From CAYLLN01 sp036496265 (GTDB lineage: Bacteria; Planctomycetota; Planctomycetia; Pirellulales; Pirellulaceae), in the NCBI GenBank assembly GCA_036496265.1, contig DASXLL010000158.1, positions 1 to 52,024 on the forward strand: DNA of 52,024 nt, given 5' to 3'. This document shows, one piece after another, positions 7,621 to 15,329 of this stretch (position 1 is the stretch's first letter; each line of letters begins with the position of its first letter). Below the pieces are notes generated by a model. The model saw nothing but the letters and a program-made list of their open reading frames with translations. It made no database searches and was not told where the DNA came from. The position numbers were made by a program, and so were the translations under genes.

Positions 7621-8010
7621 GTCAACCGTCGGGAAATAGGCCCGATAGCGCCTGGGATCTCTAGTGAGGATTCGATAGCCCGCGACGGCAGCATGCGCGC
7701 CGATAAAAAAATCCGGCAGCGGCGACGTTCGCACGCCGCCCCGGCGTCGATATTGCAAAAAGGCTTTACCCGCCAAGAAGGCGGCCTCGTAAGGCAGTTG
7801 ATCGCGGCGAAACTCTGAGCTCGGAATTGCACTTTCAAGTTCTTCTATCGCTTCATAGCCGATTGATACCTCAGCATAGATCAGCGCATTGATTGCCAGT
7901 GCCGACTCATTCGCCGCGGATGCGAGCGCGCGCGACGACCAATCAAACCACGCTGGATCCTCGGTGACGATATCGAGCAAGACATTGCTATCGACGAGCG
8001 TCGTCTTCAT
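7606..8010 (-). CDS. vapC: PIN-domain ribonuclease toxin VapC
   Basis: A 134-aa protein with the PIN acidic site: D8 in LVDSNVLLD, E in INALIYAEVSIGYE, and the late Asp in LPDFFIGAHA, followed by LTRDPRRYRAYFP. VapC toxins are Mg-dependent RNases, often cutting tRNA or rRNA. It follows the AbrB-type antitoxin by 13 nt on the same strand, so they form one operon. Its 3' end overlaps the convergent DUF2442 gene. All catalytic positions seem intact. Confidence 0.9.
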   Translation of the reverse strand: MKTTLVDSNVLLDIVTEDPAWFDWSSRALASAANESALAINALIYAEVSIGYEAIEELESAIPSSEFRRDQLPYEAAFLAGKAFLQYRRRGGVRTSPLPDFFIGAHAAVAGYRILTRDPRRYRAYFPTVDLIAP

Positions 8011-8023
8011 CGCCTGATACTCT

Positions 8024-8260
8024 TTATCCTGGCTTTCGCGTTAATGCCAGGATTTGATCCGTCGTCATCTTCACAGTACCTGAGCCCTTGAGCCGAGCGA
8101 CGATTGTCGCGCCGCGGCTACTTGTGCCTTTGGCCGGGACTTTAACCAGCCGCGCGGAGTTTCCCTGAACTTGAAACTCGACTTCCGTATGCGGCAAAAT
8201 CCCCAGCTTCTCCCGGACCTCTTGGGGAATCGTTACCTGCCCTTTGGATGTGACTCGCAT
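8024..8260 (-). CDS. vapB: AbrB/MazE-family antitoxin (VapB)
   Basis: A 78-aa protein with the swapped-hairpin DNA-binding signature MRVTSKGQVTIPQEVREKLG at the N-terminus and a C-terminal part (VKMTTDQILALTR) that should bind VapC. An AGGAG sits just before the ATG. The region immediately upstream holds an inverted repeat that is a good candidate for the autoregulatory operator. Confidence 0.9.
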   Translation of the reverse strand: MRVTSKGQVTIPQEVREKLGILPHTEVEFQVQGNSARLVKVPAKGTSSRGATIVARLKGSGTVKMTTDQILALTRKPG

Positions 8261-8285
8261 GGTATTACTCCTACTGGTAATACTA
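8261..8285. promoter_or_regulatory. Candidate VapB operator
   Basis: Inverted repeat GTATTAC (8262-8268) / GTAATAC (8277-8283), 8 nt apart, directly upstream of the vapB start and overlapping its ribosome site. AbrB-type antitoxins repress by binding such sites. Inferred. Confidence 0.45.
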
Positions 8286-8336
8286 CAACGCCAGGTCCCA
8301 AATGCAAGCCGCGATGAGAATTACGGCCCTCGATAC

Positions 8337-10034
8337 CTACGACTTCAGGGTCTCAATCCCAACCGTGTCGGTGGATCGCAAAAGCTGCGGCGGCTGAGTT
8401 GGCAGTTGCAGAAAGAATTTGCTGCCGGCGCCAGGGGTGCTTTCGACGCGGATGTCGCCGCCGTGCTCACGCATGATCTTTTGGCTGACGGGGAGACCGA
8501 GGCCGGTGCCGCGAGAGCCTTTGCCGGATTCGAAGATTGAAAAGATGCGTTTGATGTCTTCGGGGGCGATGCCTTCGCCGTTGTCGGCGACGACGATTTC
8601 GACGCAGCGATCACCGGGTTTATAGTCGATGGAGATTTCGACGCGGGCCGAATCGCGCTTTTTGCAGGCGTCGATGGCGTTGGTCACCACATTCAACACA
8701 GCTCGGTGCAAAAGATCGACGTCGAAGTGAAACGACGGCAAGTCCGCGCGCTCTTGCCAAGCTAAAGCCACTTGAGCCTCTTCCGCCCGCGATTTCATGA
8801 GCTCGACCACGTCGCCGATTGTTTCGTTCAGGTTGCCGGGAACAAGATCGGGCTCACGATCTTTGCTGAACGTGAGCATGTCCATCACGAGGTTCGAAAT
8901 CCGCTCCTGGTTTTTATCGACGATCCGCCAGCCGCGACGAACGACGTCGTTGTCGTCGTCTTTCAGGCCCTCTTCGATTAGAAAGCTGCCGCCACGGATG
9001 CCTTGGAGGATGTTTTTGATGTGGTGCGAAAGCGTGGCGATGGCCTGGCCCATGGCGGCGAGGCGCTCGGCCTGCAGCATGGCCGAATAATACGAGGTGT
9101 CTTCGACGGCGAGGGCCGCCTGGTGGCCAATGGCGACCATCAGCCGCAGATGTTCTTCGGTGAATTTGCTGAAGCCGCGGCTGGCGATGGCGTTGCCCGG
9201 GGGCGTGTAAGTATCGATATAAATTACGCCGACGATGCCGTAGCGGCCTTGCATCGGGACGCAGATGGCCTCGCGGACGCCAAGGGTGACGACCGATTCG
9301 GAGGTCCAGCGTGAATCTTCGCGGGCGTTGCTCGTCAGGACGCCTTCCTTGCGGTTCATGACGTAATCGAGAATTGCCCGGCTGATGGCAATCCGCTCGC
9401 CGGCGTCGATTCCTGGTCGCGTGCGGCTGGCGACGGGCGTGAGCTCGCTGATCTCGTGATCGACGAGCATGACGCAGCCGCGGTCGGCTTCGACCCAGCC
9501 GAAAATGAGGTCGAGGATGCGAGTGACGAGTTGGTTGATGTCGAGCGTGTGGCTGACGGCTTGAGCCGTGCGGTACATGATCTCCAGGTTGCTGCGAGCG
9601 GCGGCGAGGAACGGGCTGGCGTCTGTAGCCGGCTCGAGCAAGCGGTTGCCGGCTTCCTGGCTTAGCGACTTAATGATTCGCGAGCCGTCGACGTTGCTCG
9701 CGCCGACGATAGCGACATCGTGCTCGAGCGGCTGCGGCTGTTGCTCATCGACATCGGTAAAGAGCAGCAGCGAGCCGCCAATTTGGATGCGGTCGCCGTT
9801 CACTAGCCGCCGCTCAGTGACTTGCTCCGCGTTGACGAACGTGCCGTTGGAGCTTGTCAGATCGACAACCAGATAGCCGTCGTCATCCTTGCGGATTTCC
9901 GCGTGCCGGCGGGAGATTTCGCTGTCGGCGACTTGAATCGGGTTGCAGGCGTCGCGGCCGAGAGTTTGTGAGGGCGCTAGCAGGTCGAAGCGCTTGCCCT
10001 GATCGCGACCTTGGAGGACGTAGAGGGTGGCCAT
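8337..10034 (-). CDS. FHA-GAF sensor histidine kinase
   Basis: A 565-aa cytoplasmic protein. The FHA domain (about 1-95) has GRDACN, SRRHAEI and SSNGTFVN, which bind phosphothreonine. The GAF domain (about 160-310) is followed by the kinase core: H-box LSHHIKNIL (H337), N-box LHRAVLNVVTNAIDAC, G-boxes VADNGEGIAP and GSRGTGLGLPVSQKI. There is no membrane segment. It would phosphorylate a response regulator, but none is encoded nearby. FHA input suggests cross-talk with Ser/Thr kinases, common in planctomycetes. The ATG at 10034 gives MATLYVLQGRDQGKRF, a normal FHA start. The upstream gap holds paired palindromes (family G). Confidence 0.9.
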   Translation of the reverse strand: MATLYVLQGRDQGKRFDLLAPSQTLGRDACNPIQVADSEISRRHAEIRKDDDGYLVVDLTSSNGTFVNAEQVTERRLVNGDRIQIGGSLLLFTDVDEQQPQPLEHDVAIVGASNVDGSRIIKSLSQEAGNRLLEPATDASPFLAAARSNLEIMYRTAQAVSHTLDINQLVTRILDLIFGWVEADRGCVMLVDHEISELTPVASRTRPGIDAGERIAISRAILDYVMNRKEGVLTSNAREDSRWTSESVVTLGVREAICVPMQGRYGIVGVIYIDTYTPPGNAIASRGFSKFTEEHLRLMVAIGHQAALAVEDTSYYSAMLQAERLAAMGQAIATLSHHIKNILQGIRGGSFLIEEGLKDDDNDVVRRGWRIVDKNQERISNLVMDMLTFSKDREPDLVPGNLNETIGDVVELMKSRAEEAQVALAWQERADLPSFHFDVDLLHRAVLNVVTNAIDACKKRDSARVEISIDYKPGDRCVEIVVADNGEGIAPEDIKRIFSIFESGKGSRGTGLGLPVSQKIMREHGGDIRVESTPGAGSKFFLQLPTQPPQLLRSTDTVGIETLKS

Positions 10035-10036
10035 CG

Positions 10037-10165
10037 CTTCGTGGGGTAGGCCTCTGGCCTGCCCTAAACTCCTCATCTATCCAACAATGCCGACGTACTG
10101 AACCACGTGGAAATCAAGAAAATCACGGTGCGCAAAATATGGCAGGCTGGAAGCCTACCCCACGT
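10037..10165. repeat. Inverted pair of palindromic repeats (family G) upstream of the kinase
   Basis: GTGGGGTAGGCCTCTGGCCT (10041-10060) and GGCAGGCTGGAAGCCTACCC (10141-10160, followed by CACG) are related and inverted, about 80 nt apart. They fill most of the gap between the divergent kinase and acyltransferase genes; the rest, to 10310, shows nothing clear. Confidence 0.75.
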
Positions 10166-10310
10166 TTATGCCGCTTTGGCCGCTAGCTGATTGTATGAAC
10201 CAAACGCCCGACTTGGTAGGGTTTGCTCAGCATGCGGCCGCCCGGCAATCACGAAAAACCGGTCTAGGGACTTTTCACGAAGATGGTGAAAATGCCAACC
10301 CCCAAAAACT

Positions 10311-10338
10311 GTCATTGGTACTTGGTCATTGGTCATTC
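10311..10338. repeat. Heptamer array ahead of the acyltransferase
   Basis: Four consecutive 7-nt units: GTCATTG, GTACTTG, GTCATTG, GTCATTC. The array ends 3 nt before the ATG at 10342. Confidence 0.85.
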
Positions 10339-10341
10339 AGT

Positions 10342-11307
10342 ATGTTGCTTCATCTCCGTCACCTCCTCGAATACTTCGCCGTCCGCGTCGCGCTTTCGCT
10401 GATTCAGGCGGTGCGCATCGAGACTTGCGATGTCGTTTGCCGGTGGTTGGCCTTTCTGGCGGCTGATGTTTTTAAAATTCGCGGTACCGTGGTCGAGCAG
10501 AATCTGCAATTTGCGTTTCCCGAAAAGTCTCAGGCCGAGCGAACAGAAATATCGCGCCGGATGTGGCGTCACTTGCTGCTGTTGGTGTGTGAGATCGCTC
10601 AACTCGGCCGCAAGATTCATGAGACGAACTGGCGGAAGTATTTGCACTTTCCAAATAAGCGCCAATTGATTTTGGCCCTGAGTCGCGTCGGTCCCAAGGT
10701 TTGTGTTACAGGCCATTTTGGCAACTTCGAAGCCTTGGGACATGCCTGCAATTTCTTCGGCGTACGCACCTACACCGTCGTCCGGACTCTCGACAATCCT
10801 TACTTGGAACGACTGATGGCGCGGTTCCGGCGAATGATGGGTCAGCGGCTGTTGCCGAAAAATGACAGTGCTGGTCAGGCCGACGAGGTTCTGGAGACGG
10901 GCGGCATCCTCGCGCTTCTCGGCGACCAAAATGCCGGCAAAAAGGGTTGCATGGTCGATTTTCTCGGCCGGCCCGCATCATGCCACAAGGCAATCGCTCT
11001 CTTTGCCCTCCTGAACCGCGCCCCAATAACGGTTACAACGTGCATGCGAACCGATGGGCCGCTGCGCTTCGTAATTAAATTGGATGCCGACGTTACGCCC
11101 GAGAAAAATCCCGACCAATACGCCGGCGTGAATGAATTGACGCAGTGGTACAACGACGTATTAGCCGGACGGATTCGCCAACAGCCGGAGCAGTATTGGT
11201 GGCTGCACAATCGCTGGCGGGAGGTTTCGGGGAAGAAACAGCGGAAGAAAAGGTCGCAGGTACAAGCTGCGATTGAATCGAGCCACATTGAGCGGCCGGC
11301 GGCATAA
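10342..11307 (+). CDS. LpxL/HtrB-like lysophospholipid acyltransferase
   Basis: A 321-aa protein of the lipid A late acyltransferase family. The catalytic H-x4-E motif is H125-FGNF-E130 in CVTGHFGNFEALG. Further conserved blocks are GGILALLGDQNAGKKG (substrate and phosphate region), PASCHKAIALFALL and YWWLHNRW. An N-terminal hydrophobic stretch (residues about 8-42) anchors it to the inner membrane. It likely adds an acyl chain to a lipid A precursor or another lysolipid. ATG at 10342 is the first Met giving the normal family start; it has no obvious Shine-Dalgarno, the heptamer array occupying that place. The C-terminus is basic (KKQRKKRSQ). Confidence 0.87.
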   Translation: MLLHLRHLLEYFAVRVALSLIQAVRIETCDVVCRWLAFLAADVFKIRGTVVEQNLQFAFPEKSQAERTEISRRMWRHLLLLVCEIAQLGRKIHETNWRKYLHFPNKRQLILALSRVGPKVCVTGHFGNFEALGHACNFFGVRTYTVVRTLDNPYLERLMARFRRMMGQRLLPKNDSAGQADEVLETGGILALLGDQNAGKKGCMVDFLGRPASCHKAIALFALLNRAPITVTTCMRTDGPLRFVIKLDADVTPEKNPDQYAGVNELTQWYNDVLAGRIRQQPEQYWWLHNRWREVSGKKQRKKRSQVQAAIESSHIERPAA

Positions 11308-11380
11308 TAGGCAGCTCGGCGGGCACCTCGTCCTCATAAACGCTATTGCTCCGCGGTCAAAATCGCTTGCGCGATACAGA

Positions 11381-11420
11381 AGAAAAGGGTAAAGTTAAAC
11401 GAACTGCCCTTTTTTCTTTT
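11381..11420 (+). terminator. Probable intrinsic terminator
   Basis: AAAAGGG (11383-11389) pairs with CCCTTTT (from 11407), with an inner AGTT/AACT helix, and the stem runs into TTTTTTCTTTT. It lies 75 nt after the acyltransferase stop. Confidence 0.6.
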
Positions 11421-11443
11421 GATTTTTCGGGTGCGAGGTGGTT

Positions 11444-12022
11444 ATGACCGAGCCGACAACTTCCGCCGCGGAAAATCCTTATGCCGCACCCGCGGCTGTT
11501 GTGGGGCCAACGCTATCTGCCGGTGTGGTGCCGCATGACGCGGCGGTTCGCGAGTTGTTTGCTCGCGGAAAGAACGGCGCTGCGTGGTTCTATTGGATCG
11601 CTGGCCTATCCCTTGTTAATACGGTCTTAGTTCTGTCCGAGGGCGGCCTTGCATTTGCCCTCGGGCTCGTGACCACGATGATCGCTGACGGCTTCGCTGC
11701 CGAGGCCGCCTTAAAGCCCGGAGGAAATATGGCGGTTCTCGGCATCGCCCTCGTTTTTGATGCGGTCGTGCTTGGCCTGTTCGTTGTCTGCGGCTATCTT
11801 TCGCAGCGCCGGGTATTGCCGGTTTATGCTCTGGGTATGGCCGTGTACCTACTGGACGGCGTGTTGTCTTTCATGCTTCTGGGCGCCTCCGACTTCATCG
11901 GAATTGCCATCCATGCGTATGCTTTATGGAGCATGGCAAGCGGCTTTTTGGCCTACCGGCAGCTCAATGTGTTGGAGCGACAGATGATGACGATGGGCGT
12001 GGCGACGCCGGGGAGCGTATAG
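11444..12022 (+). CDS. Hypothetical membrane protein
   Basis: A 192-aa protein of no family I recognise. The first 45 residues are soluble and Ala/Pro-rich (ENPYAAPAA). Four hydrophobic segments follow (about 47-65, 67-85, 100-120 and 125-165), several with small residues, and the short C-terminus is soluble. GAGGTGG precedes the ATG at 11444. The Rieske protein gene begins 2 nt after its stop, so the two are probably cotranscribed and translationally coupled. The context alone does not establish a redox role. Confidence 0.75.
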   Translation: MTEPTTSAAENPYAAPAAVVGPTLSAGVVPHDAAVRELFARGKNGAAWFYWIAGLSLVNTVLVLSEGGLAFALGLVTTMIADGFAAEAALKPGGNMAVLGIALVFDAVVLGLFVVCGYLSQRRVLPVYALGMAVYLLDGVLSFMLLGASDFIGIAIHAYALWSMASGFLAYRQLNVLERQMMTMGVATPGSV

Positions 12023-12024
12023 CG

Positions 12025-12333
12025 GTGGCCAACTGGCAGCGTGTCGCCGCGGCAAGTGAGCTCGCGGCCGGCGAGTGCGGTGAATATGTCGCCGGCGACC
12101 GCATTGTCGCGCTGTTTAATGTTGAGGGAACGTTCTACGCCCTCGATGGAATTTGTCCGCATCAAGGCGGGCCGCTGGGCAAAGGATCGCTCAACGGCTG
12201 CATTGTGACGTGCCCATGGCATGGATTTCAGTTCGATGTGACCACAGGACAGCATCAGACGAGCAGGTCGTTGGTGCATCCGCGATTTGCCGTGAAGGTC
12301 GAGGATGGCGGCGTGTGGGTGGATGTAGAGTAG
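12025..12333 (+). CDS. Rieske [2Fe-2S] ferredoxin (NirD/dioxygenase-ferredoxin type)
   Basis: A 102-aa protein. The two cluster loops are CPHQGG (C44, H46) and CPWHGFQF (C63, H66), giving the Cys2His2 Rieske ligands. The spacing fits soluble Rieske ferredoxins that pass electrons to an oxygenase or reductase. GTG at 12025 starts MANWQRVAAASEL; GGGGAG lies about 9 nt before it. It is almost contiguous with the membrane protein gene upstream. No partner oxygenase is encoded nearby, so its electron acceptor is unknown. Confidence 0.9.
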   Translation: MANWQRVAAASELAAGECGEYVAGDRIVALFNVEGTFYALDGICPHQGGPLGKGSLNGCIVTCPWHGFQFDVTTGQHQTSRSLVHPRFAVKVEDGGVWVDVE

Positions 12334-12339
12334 TGGGCA

Positions 12340-12407
12340 GGGTTCAGGGTTCAGGGTTCAGAAGGTACGATGTCAGAATTCAACCCAGAACCCTGAACCC
12401 TGAACCC
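12340..12407. repeat. Inverted heptamer arrays ahead of the GNAT gene
   Basis: Three perfect GGGTTCA units (12340-12360), a 26-nt spacer, then the inverted arm AGAACCC, TGAACCC, TGAACCC (12387-12407). A strong hairpin is possible. The right arm ends 4 nt before the TTG start at 12412. Confidence 0.9.
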
Positions 12408-12411
12408 TCCG

Positions 12412-13365
12412 TTGATCCGCTACCGCCCATTCGAGAATCGCGATCCGCCGGGGCTGGCCGAAATATGGCGGAGCCAGCGGCCGATTCGCGGGCGGATTCA
12501 GGCGGTGACGCCGCAATTGCTCGAAGAGCACGTTTTTGCAAAGCCCTGGTTCGACCGTGAAGGATTGATCGTCGCTTGCGAGGGAGCGCGACCCGTCGGG
12601 TTCATTCATGCGGGCTTTGGCGCAAATTGCGAGTACACGGGGATCGATTGCGGCCAGGGAACGACGTGCCTGATTCTGGTCGCCCCGCATGACAACCGGC
12701 CAATGATCGCCAGCGAGCTGATTGCGGCGAGCGAAGACTATCTCCGCCGCCGCGGTGCGACGGAGTTGTATGCCGGCAGCCAGTATCCGCTGAATCCGTT
12801 TTATCTGGGCATGTATGGCAGCAGCGACACGGCAGGCGTCTTGAAGTCGAATTTCGGTTGGGTTGATTTGCTGACGGCTTACGGATACCAGCCGCATGTG
12901 CGGCGCGTGTTGGCGGGCCGGACGCTCTCCGGGTTTCGGCCGCCGATCGACCGCGAGCAGATGCAGGTGCGGCGGAAGTTTAAAGTGGCCGAGCCGACTG
13001 CCGTGGTGCCTGACAATTGGTGGGACGCGTGCGTATGGGCGATGCACGAGTGGACGCGATTTAAGCTGGTATTGCCAGGCGGCGGCGAGCCGATTATTTC
13101 AGCCACGTTTTGGGATGTGCAGCCGCTGGGGCACAACTGGGGTGTGCAGACAGTCGGCTTGGTGAAGCTCGAAGACACGTTGGAGGCTCGCCAGGCCGGT
13201 TTAACGACGTATCTGCTGGCCGAAGCGCTACGGCAGTATCAGGCGGCCGGATATGCGCAGTTCGAGGCTCAGGCGCTGGCAACGGATAAAGTGCTTCGCG
13301 GGATTTTTGCGGAGCTTGGGATGACGGAATACGACGACGGGGTGTTGTGGAAGAAAACCGGCTAG
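12412..13365 (+). CDS. GNAT-family N-acetyltransferase
   Basis: A 317-aa protein with two GNAT-like parts. The N-terminal half has IRYRPFENRDPPGLAEIW, ARPVGFIHAGFG, TCLILVAPHDN and IASELIAASEDYLRRRGATEL, the last two resembling the acetyl-CoA-binding strand and helix. The C-terminal half has VGLVKLEDTLEARQAGLTTY and ALRQYQAAGYAQFEAQALATD, a second degenerate copy. The substrate is unknown. TTG at 12412 is the only start that keeps the first strand. Its stop overlaps the convergent mutM stop by 4 nt. Confidence 0.8.
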   Translation: MIRYRPFENRDPPGLAEIWRSQRPIRGRIQAVTPQLLEEHVFAKPWFDREGLIVACEGARPVGFIHAGFGANCEYTGIDCGQGTTCLILVAPHDNRPMIASELIAASEDYLRRRGATELYAGSQYPLNPFYLGMYGSSDTAGVLKSNFGWVDLLTAYGYQPHVRRVLAGRTLSGFRPPIDREQMQVRRKFKVAEPTAVVPDNWWDACVWAMHEWTRFKLVLPGGGEPIISATFWDVQPLGHNWGVQTVGLVKLEDTLEARQAGLTTYLLAEALRQYQAAGYAQFEAQALATDKVLRGIFAELGMTEYDDGVLWKKTG

Positions 13366-14207
13366 CGCCGGCGCGACGGCTGGCAGTTGGGGCAATAAAA
13401 GGTGGCGCGCTGGGCCTGCACGATGCGGATGATCTCTTTTTTGCCGCAGGTCAGGCAAACTTTGCCGGCGCGGTCATAGACGCGGTGGTGATTTTGATAA
13501 CCGCCGGCTTTATTGAGGGCGTTGCGGTAGGTCCCGTCGGAGAGGGTCGAGCCTTCGTGTTGGATTGCCAGGTTGAGAACTTCCAGCATCCGCTCGTGAA
13601 TGGCTTGCCACTGCGAGGTCGTTAATTTGTCGCAGCGTTTGCCGGGATGGACGGTCGCCAGATGCAGGATTTCGGAAGCATAGAGGTTGCCGACGCCGGC
13701 CACCGCACGCTGATCGAGCAGTGCAACTTTAATAGCGCGGCGACTGACGCAGAGCCGGACTTTGAGATCATCAGCTGATACAGCCAGCGCATCGGGGCCG
13801 AGCGTGGATGCGCCGAGGCAATCGTCGAACCGCTTTTCGGTTAACAGGCGCACAGAGCCGAGGCCGCGGCGGTCCCAAAACCAGATGCTTTCAATCGGTC
13901 CGCCGTCGAGATCGAGCCGAAATCTCAAATGCTCGGTGGTCGGCGGATCAGCGACGAGAACCAGGCCTGTCATCCGCGGCTCGAAGATCAGCCGATCGCC
14001 GTTGTCTAACTTTATGACAACGCGTTTGCCGACACGGCCGACTTCGCTGACGAAACGGCCGACAAGCTTTCGGGTTAGCGCGGCGCCTTGGGGCTGAATC
14101 AAAATCGGTCGCCGCGAACATTTGACGCGCTGCGCCCCCACAATGCGGCTGCCGGCAATCGCGGCGATTCCCCGCCGCATCGTTTCGACTTCGGGCAGTT
14201 CAGGCAC
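13362..14207 (-). CDS. mutM: Formamidopyrimidine-DNA glycosylase (Fpg/MutM)
   Basis: A 281-aa base-excision repair enzyme that removes 8-oxoguanine and formamidopyrimidines. The N-terminal catalytic PELPEVE follows the start (Pro2 nucleophile, Glu3). The H2TH region has AVAGVGNLYASEIL, and the C-terminal zinc finger has CLTC..CPNC. GTG at 14207 is fixed by the need for proline at position 2. Normal length. A heptamer-like array lies 3 nt upstream of the start. Convergent with, and overlapping, the GNAT gene. Confidence 0.97.
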   Translation of the reverse strand: MPELPEVETMRRGIAAIAGSRIVGAQRVKCSRRPILIQPQGAALTRKLVGRFVSEVGRVGKRVVIKLDNGDRLIFEPRMTGLVLVADPPTTEHLRFRLDLDGGPIESIWFWDRRGLGSVRLLTEKRFDDCLGASTLGPDALAVSADDLKVRLCVSRRAIKVALLDQRAVAGVGNLYASEILHLATVHPGKRCDKLTTSQWQAIHERMLEVLNLAIQHEGSTLSDGTYRNALNKAGGYQNHHRVYDRAGKVCLTCGKKEIIRIVQAQRATFYCPNCQPSRRR

Positions 14208-14210
14208 GCG

Positions 14211-14245
14211 ATCAGGGGACAGAGCGAGGAATCAGGGGCCAGGAT
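14211..14245. repeat. Heptamer array upstream of mutM
   Basis: Units ATCAGGG, GACAGAG, CGAGGA, ATCAGGG, GCCAGGA; one unit is 6 nt. It lies immediately upstream of the minus-strand mutM start. Confidence 0.65.
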
Positions 14246-14312
14246 CGATAGATTCTGGCCAACACCGCTGCTCCTGTCTTAACGCAACCTTGGGAATGCG
14301 GGAAGCCGGTGG

Positions 14313-15095
14313 CTATGCCGCCGGCCGCAGAATCGAGCGGCTGGGATTGCCGGCGCGGGCGTCGAGTGCTTTGGAAGCGAGTTGGCCGATCGTGGCGACT
14401 GACAGCTGGCCGGCGTCGCGCTTCGCGGCTGAATATCGCAAGATGGAGGCAACCAGATCCAGGCTGCGGTCTTCGTCGCCAATGAGCCGCGGGGCATCAA
14501 TCGAGAGGTGCAGGACTGTTCGTTTGCGGATTGTTCTCTTAATCTCGCGCCGCACATTCCAGGTGGCCGGCGACCACCATTTGCTGCGCATCGGCAATCG
14601 CAAGGCAATTGGCGGCTGCCAGATGCCAAACCGCGTCGGCGGCTGCATTGCCTTTTGTGTGGAAGCACCTTGGCTCGTAGCTGGCCCGGAGATCGCCGTC
14701 ACGCCGTGCTGAATGAGCAGATCGAAGTCGCCGACTTGCGTCATGTTGCGGAGCATCAGCGTACTGACGGACAGGCCGTTTTTGCGCGGCGCGGAAAACC
14801 GCCGCGCCAACTCGCGGGCCAGCCGGCCGCGGCCGCAGCCCTGGCCCAGCCAGGCTTCGTCGCCGAGGACTGCCACTTCGTGTCCCACGCCGGCGGAGAG
14901 GATCGACTCGCTGGCGACCGAAAGCATTGGGTCGGCAACCGCCCACGTCGCCGAAACACCGCTCGTTTTGGTCAGGTCGATCAGCCGGGCGCGAATTTCG
15001 TCGAGTCGCTGTTCGTCGCGGCGGTTCTGGTCTTCGAGGTCGAGCTCCAAATGAATCGAAAGGACGAGCGTCCCCAAAGAATCGCCACTGATCAT
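14313..15095 (-). CDS. Polysaccharide-deacetylase-like protein (weak NodB-fold match)
   Basis: A 260-aa protein. An opening strand LVLSIHLELDLED, then VSATWAVADP and a GHEVAVLGDEAWLG block resemble the first strands of NodB-type deacetylases (D-D, ..TW.., GHE). The canonical H-x3-H zinc motif is not evident, and the C-terminal half (LRLPMRSKWWSPATWNVRREI, RTVLHLSIDAPRLIG) is only loosely similar. It may be a noncatalytic relative. ATG at 15095 begins MISGDSLGTLV. No signal peptide. It lies alone between mutM and the divergent TPR gene, so context gives no substrate. Confidence 0.55.
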   Translation of the reverse strand: MISGDSLGTLVLSIHLELDLEDQNRRDEQRLDEIRARLIDLTKTSGVSATWAVADPMLSVASESILSAGVGHEVAVLGDEAWLGQGCGRGRLARELARRFSAPRKNGLSVSTLMLRNMTQVGDFDLLIQHGVTAISGPATSQGASTQKAMQPPTRFGIWQPPIALRLPMRSKWWSPATWNVRREIKRTIRKRTVLHLSIDAPRLIGDEDRSLDLVASILRYSAAKRDAGQLSVATIGQLASKALDARAGNPSRSILRPAA

Positions 15096-15329
15096 CGTCG
15101 GTCCTCTGTTTGGCCGCGGGCGGCCCAAATGAGCAGCGCCGGCTGCGGGCATTGCTGGTAGGCAGCCAAGGAATCATCGGGCGGGAAATCGGGCCAACTC
15201 GACCGAATGCTATCACGCCGATTCAACCGTTGTCGCCACTCCAAAACATTCGTCGGTGCAGGCTTAACGCGGCCAACCGGTCTTGACGCTATGTCCAGAA
15301 CAGCCATACATTTGCGCACAGGGACCACG

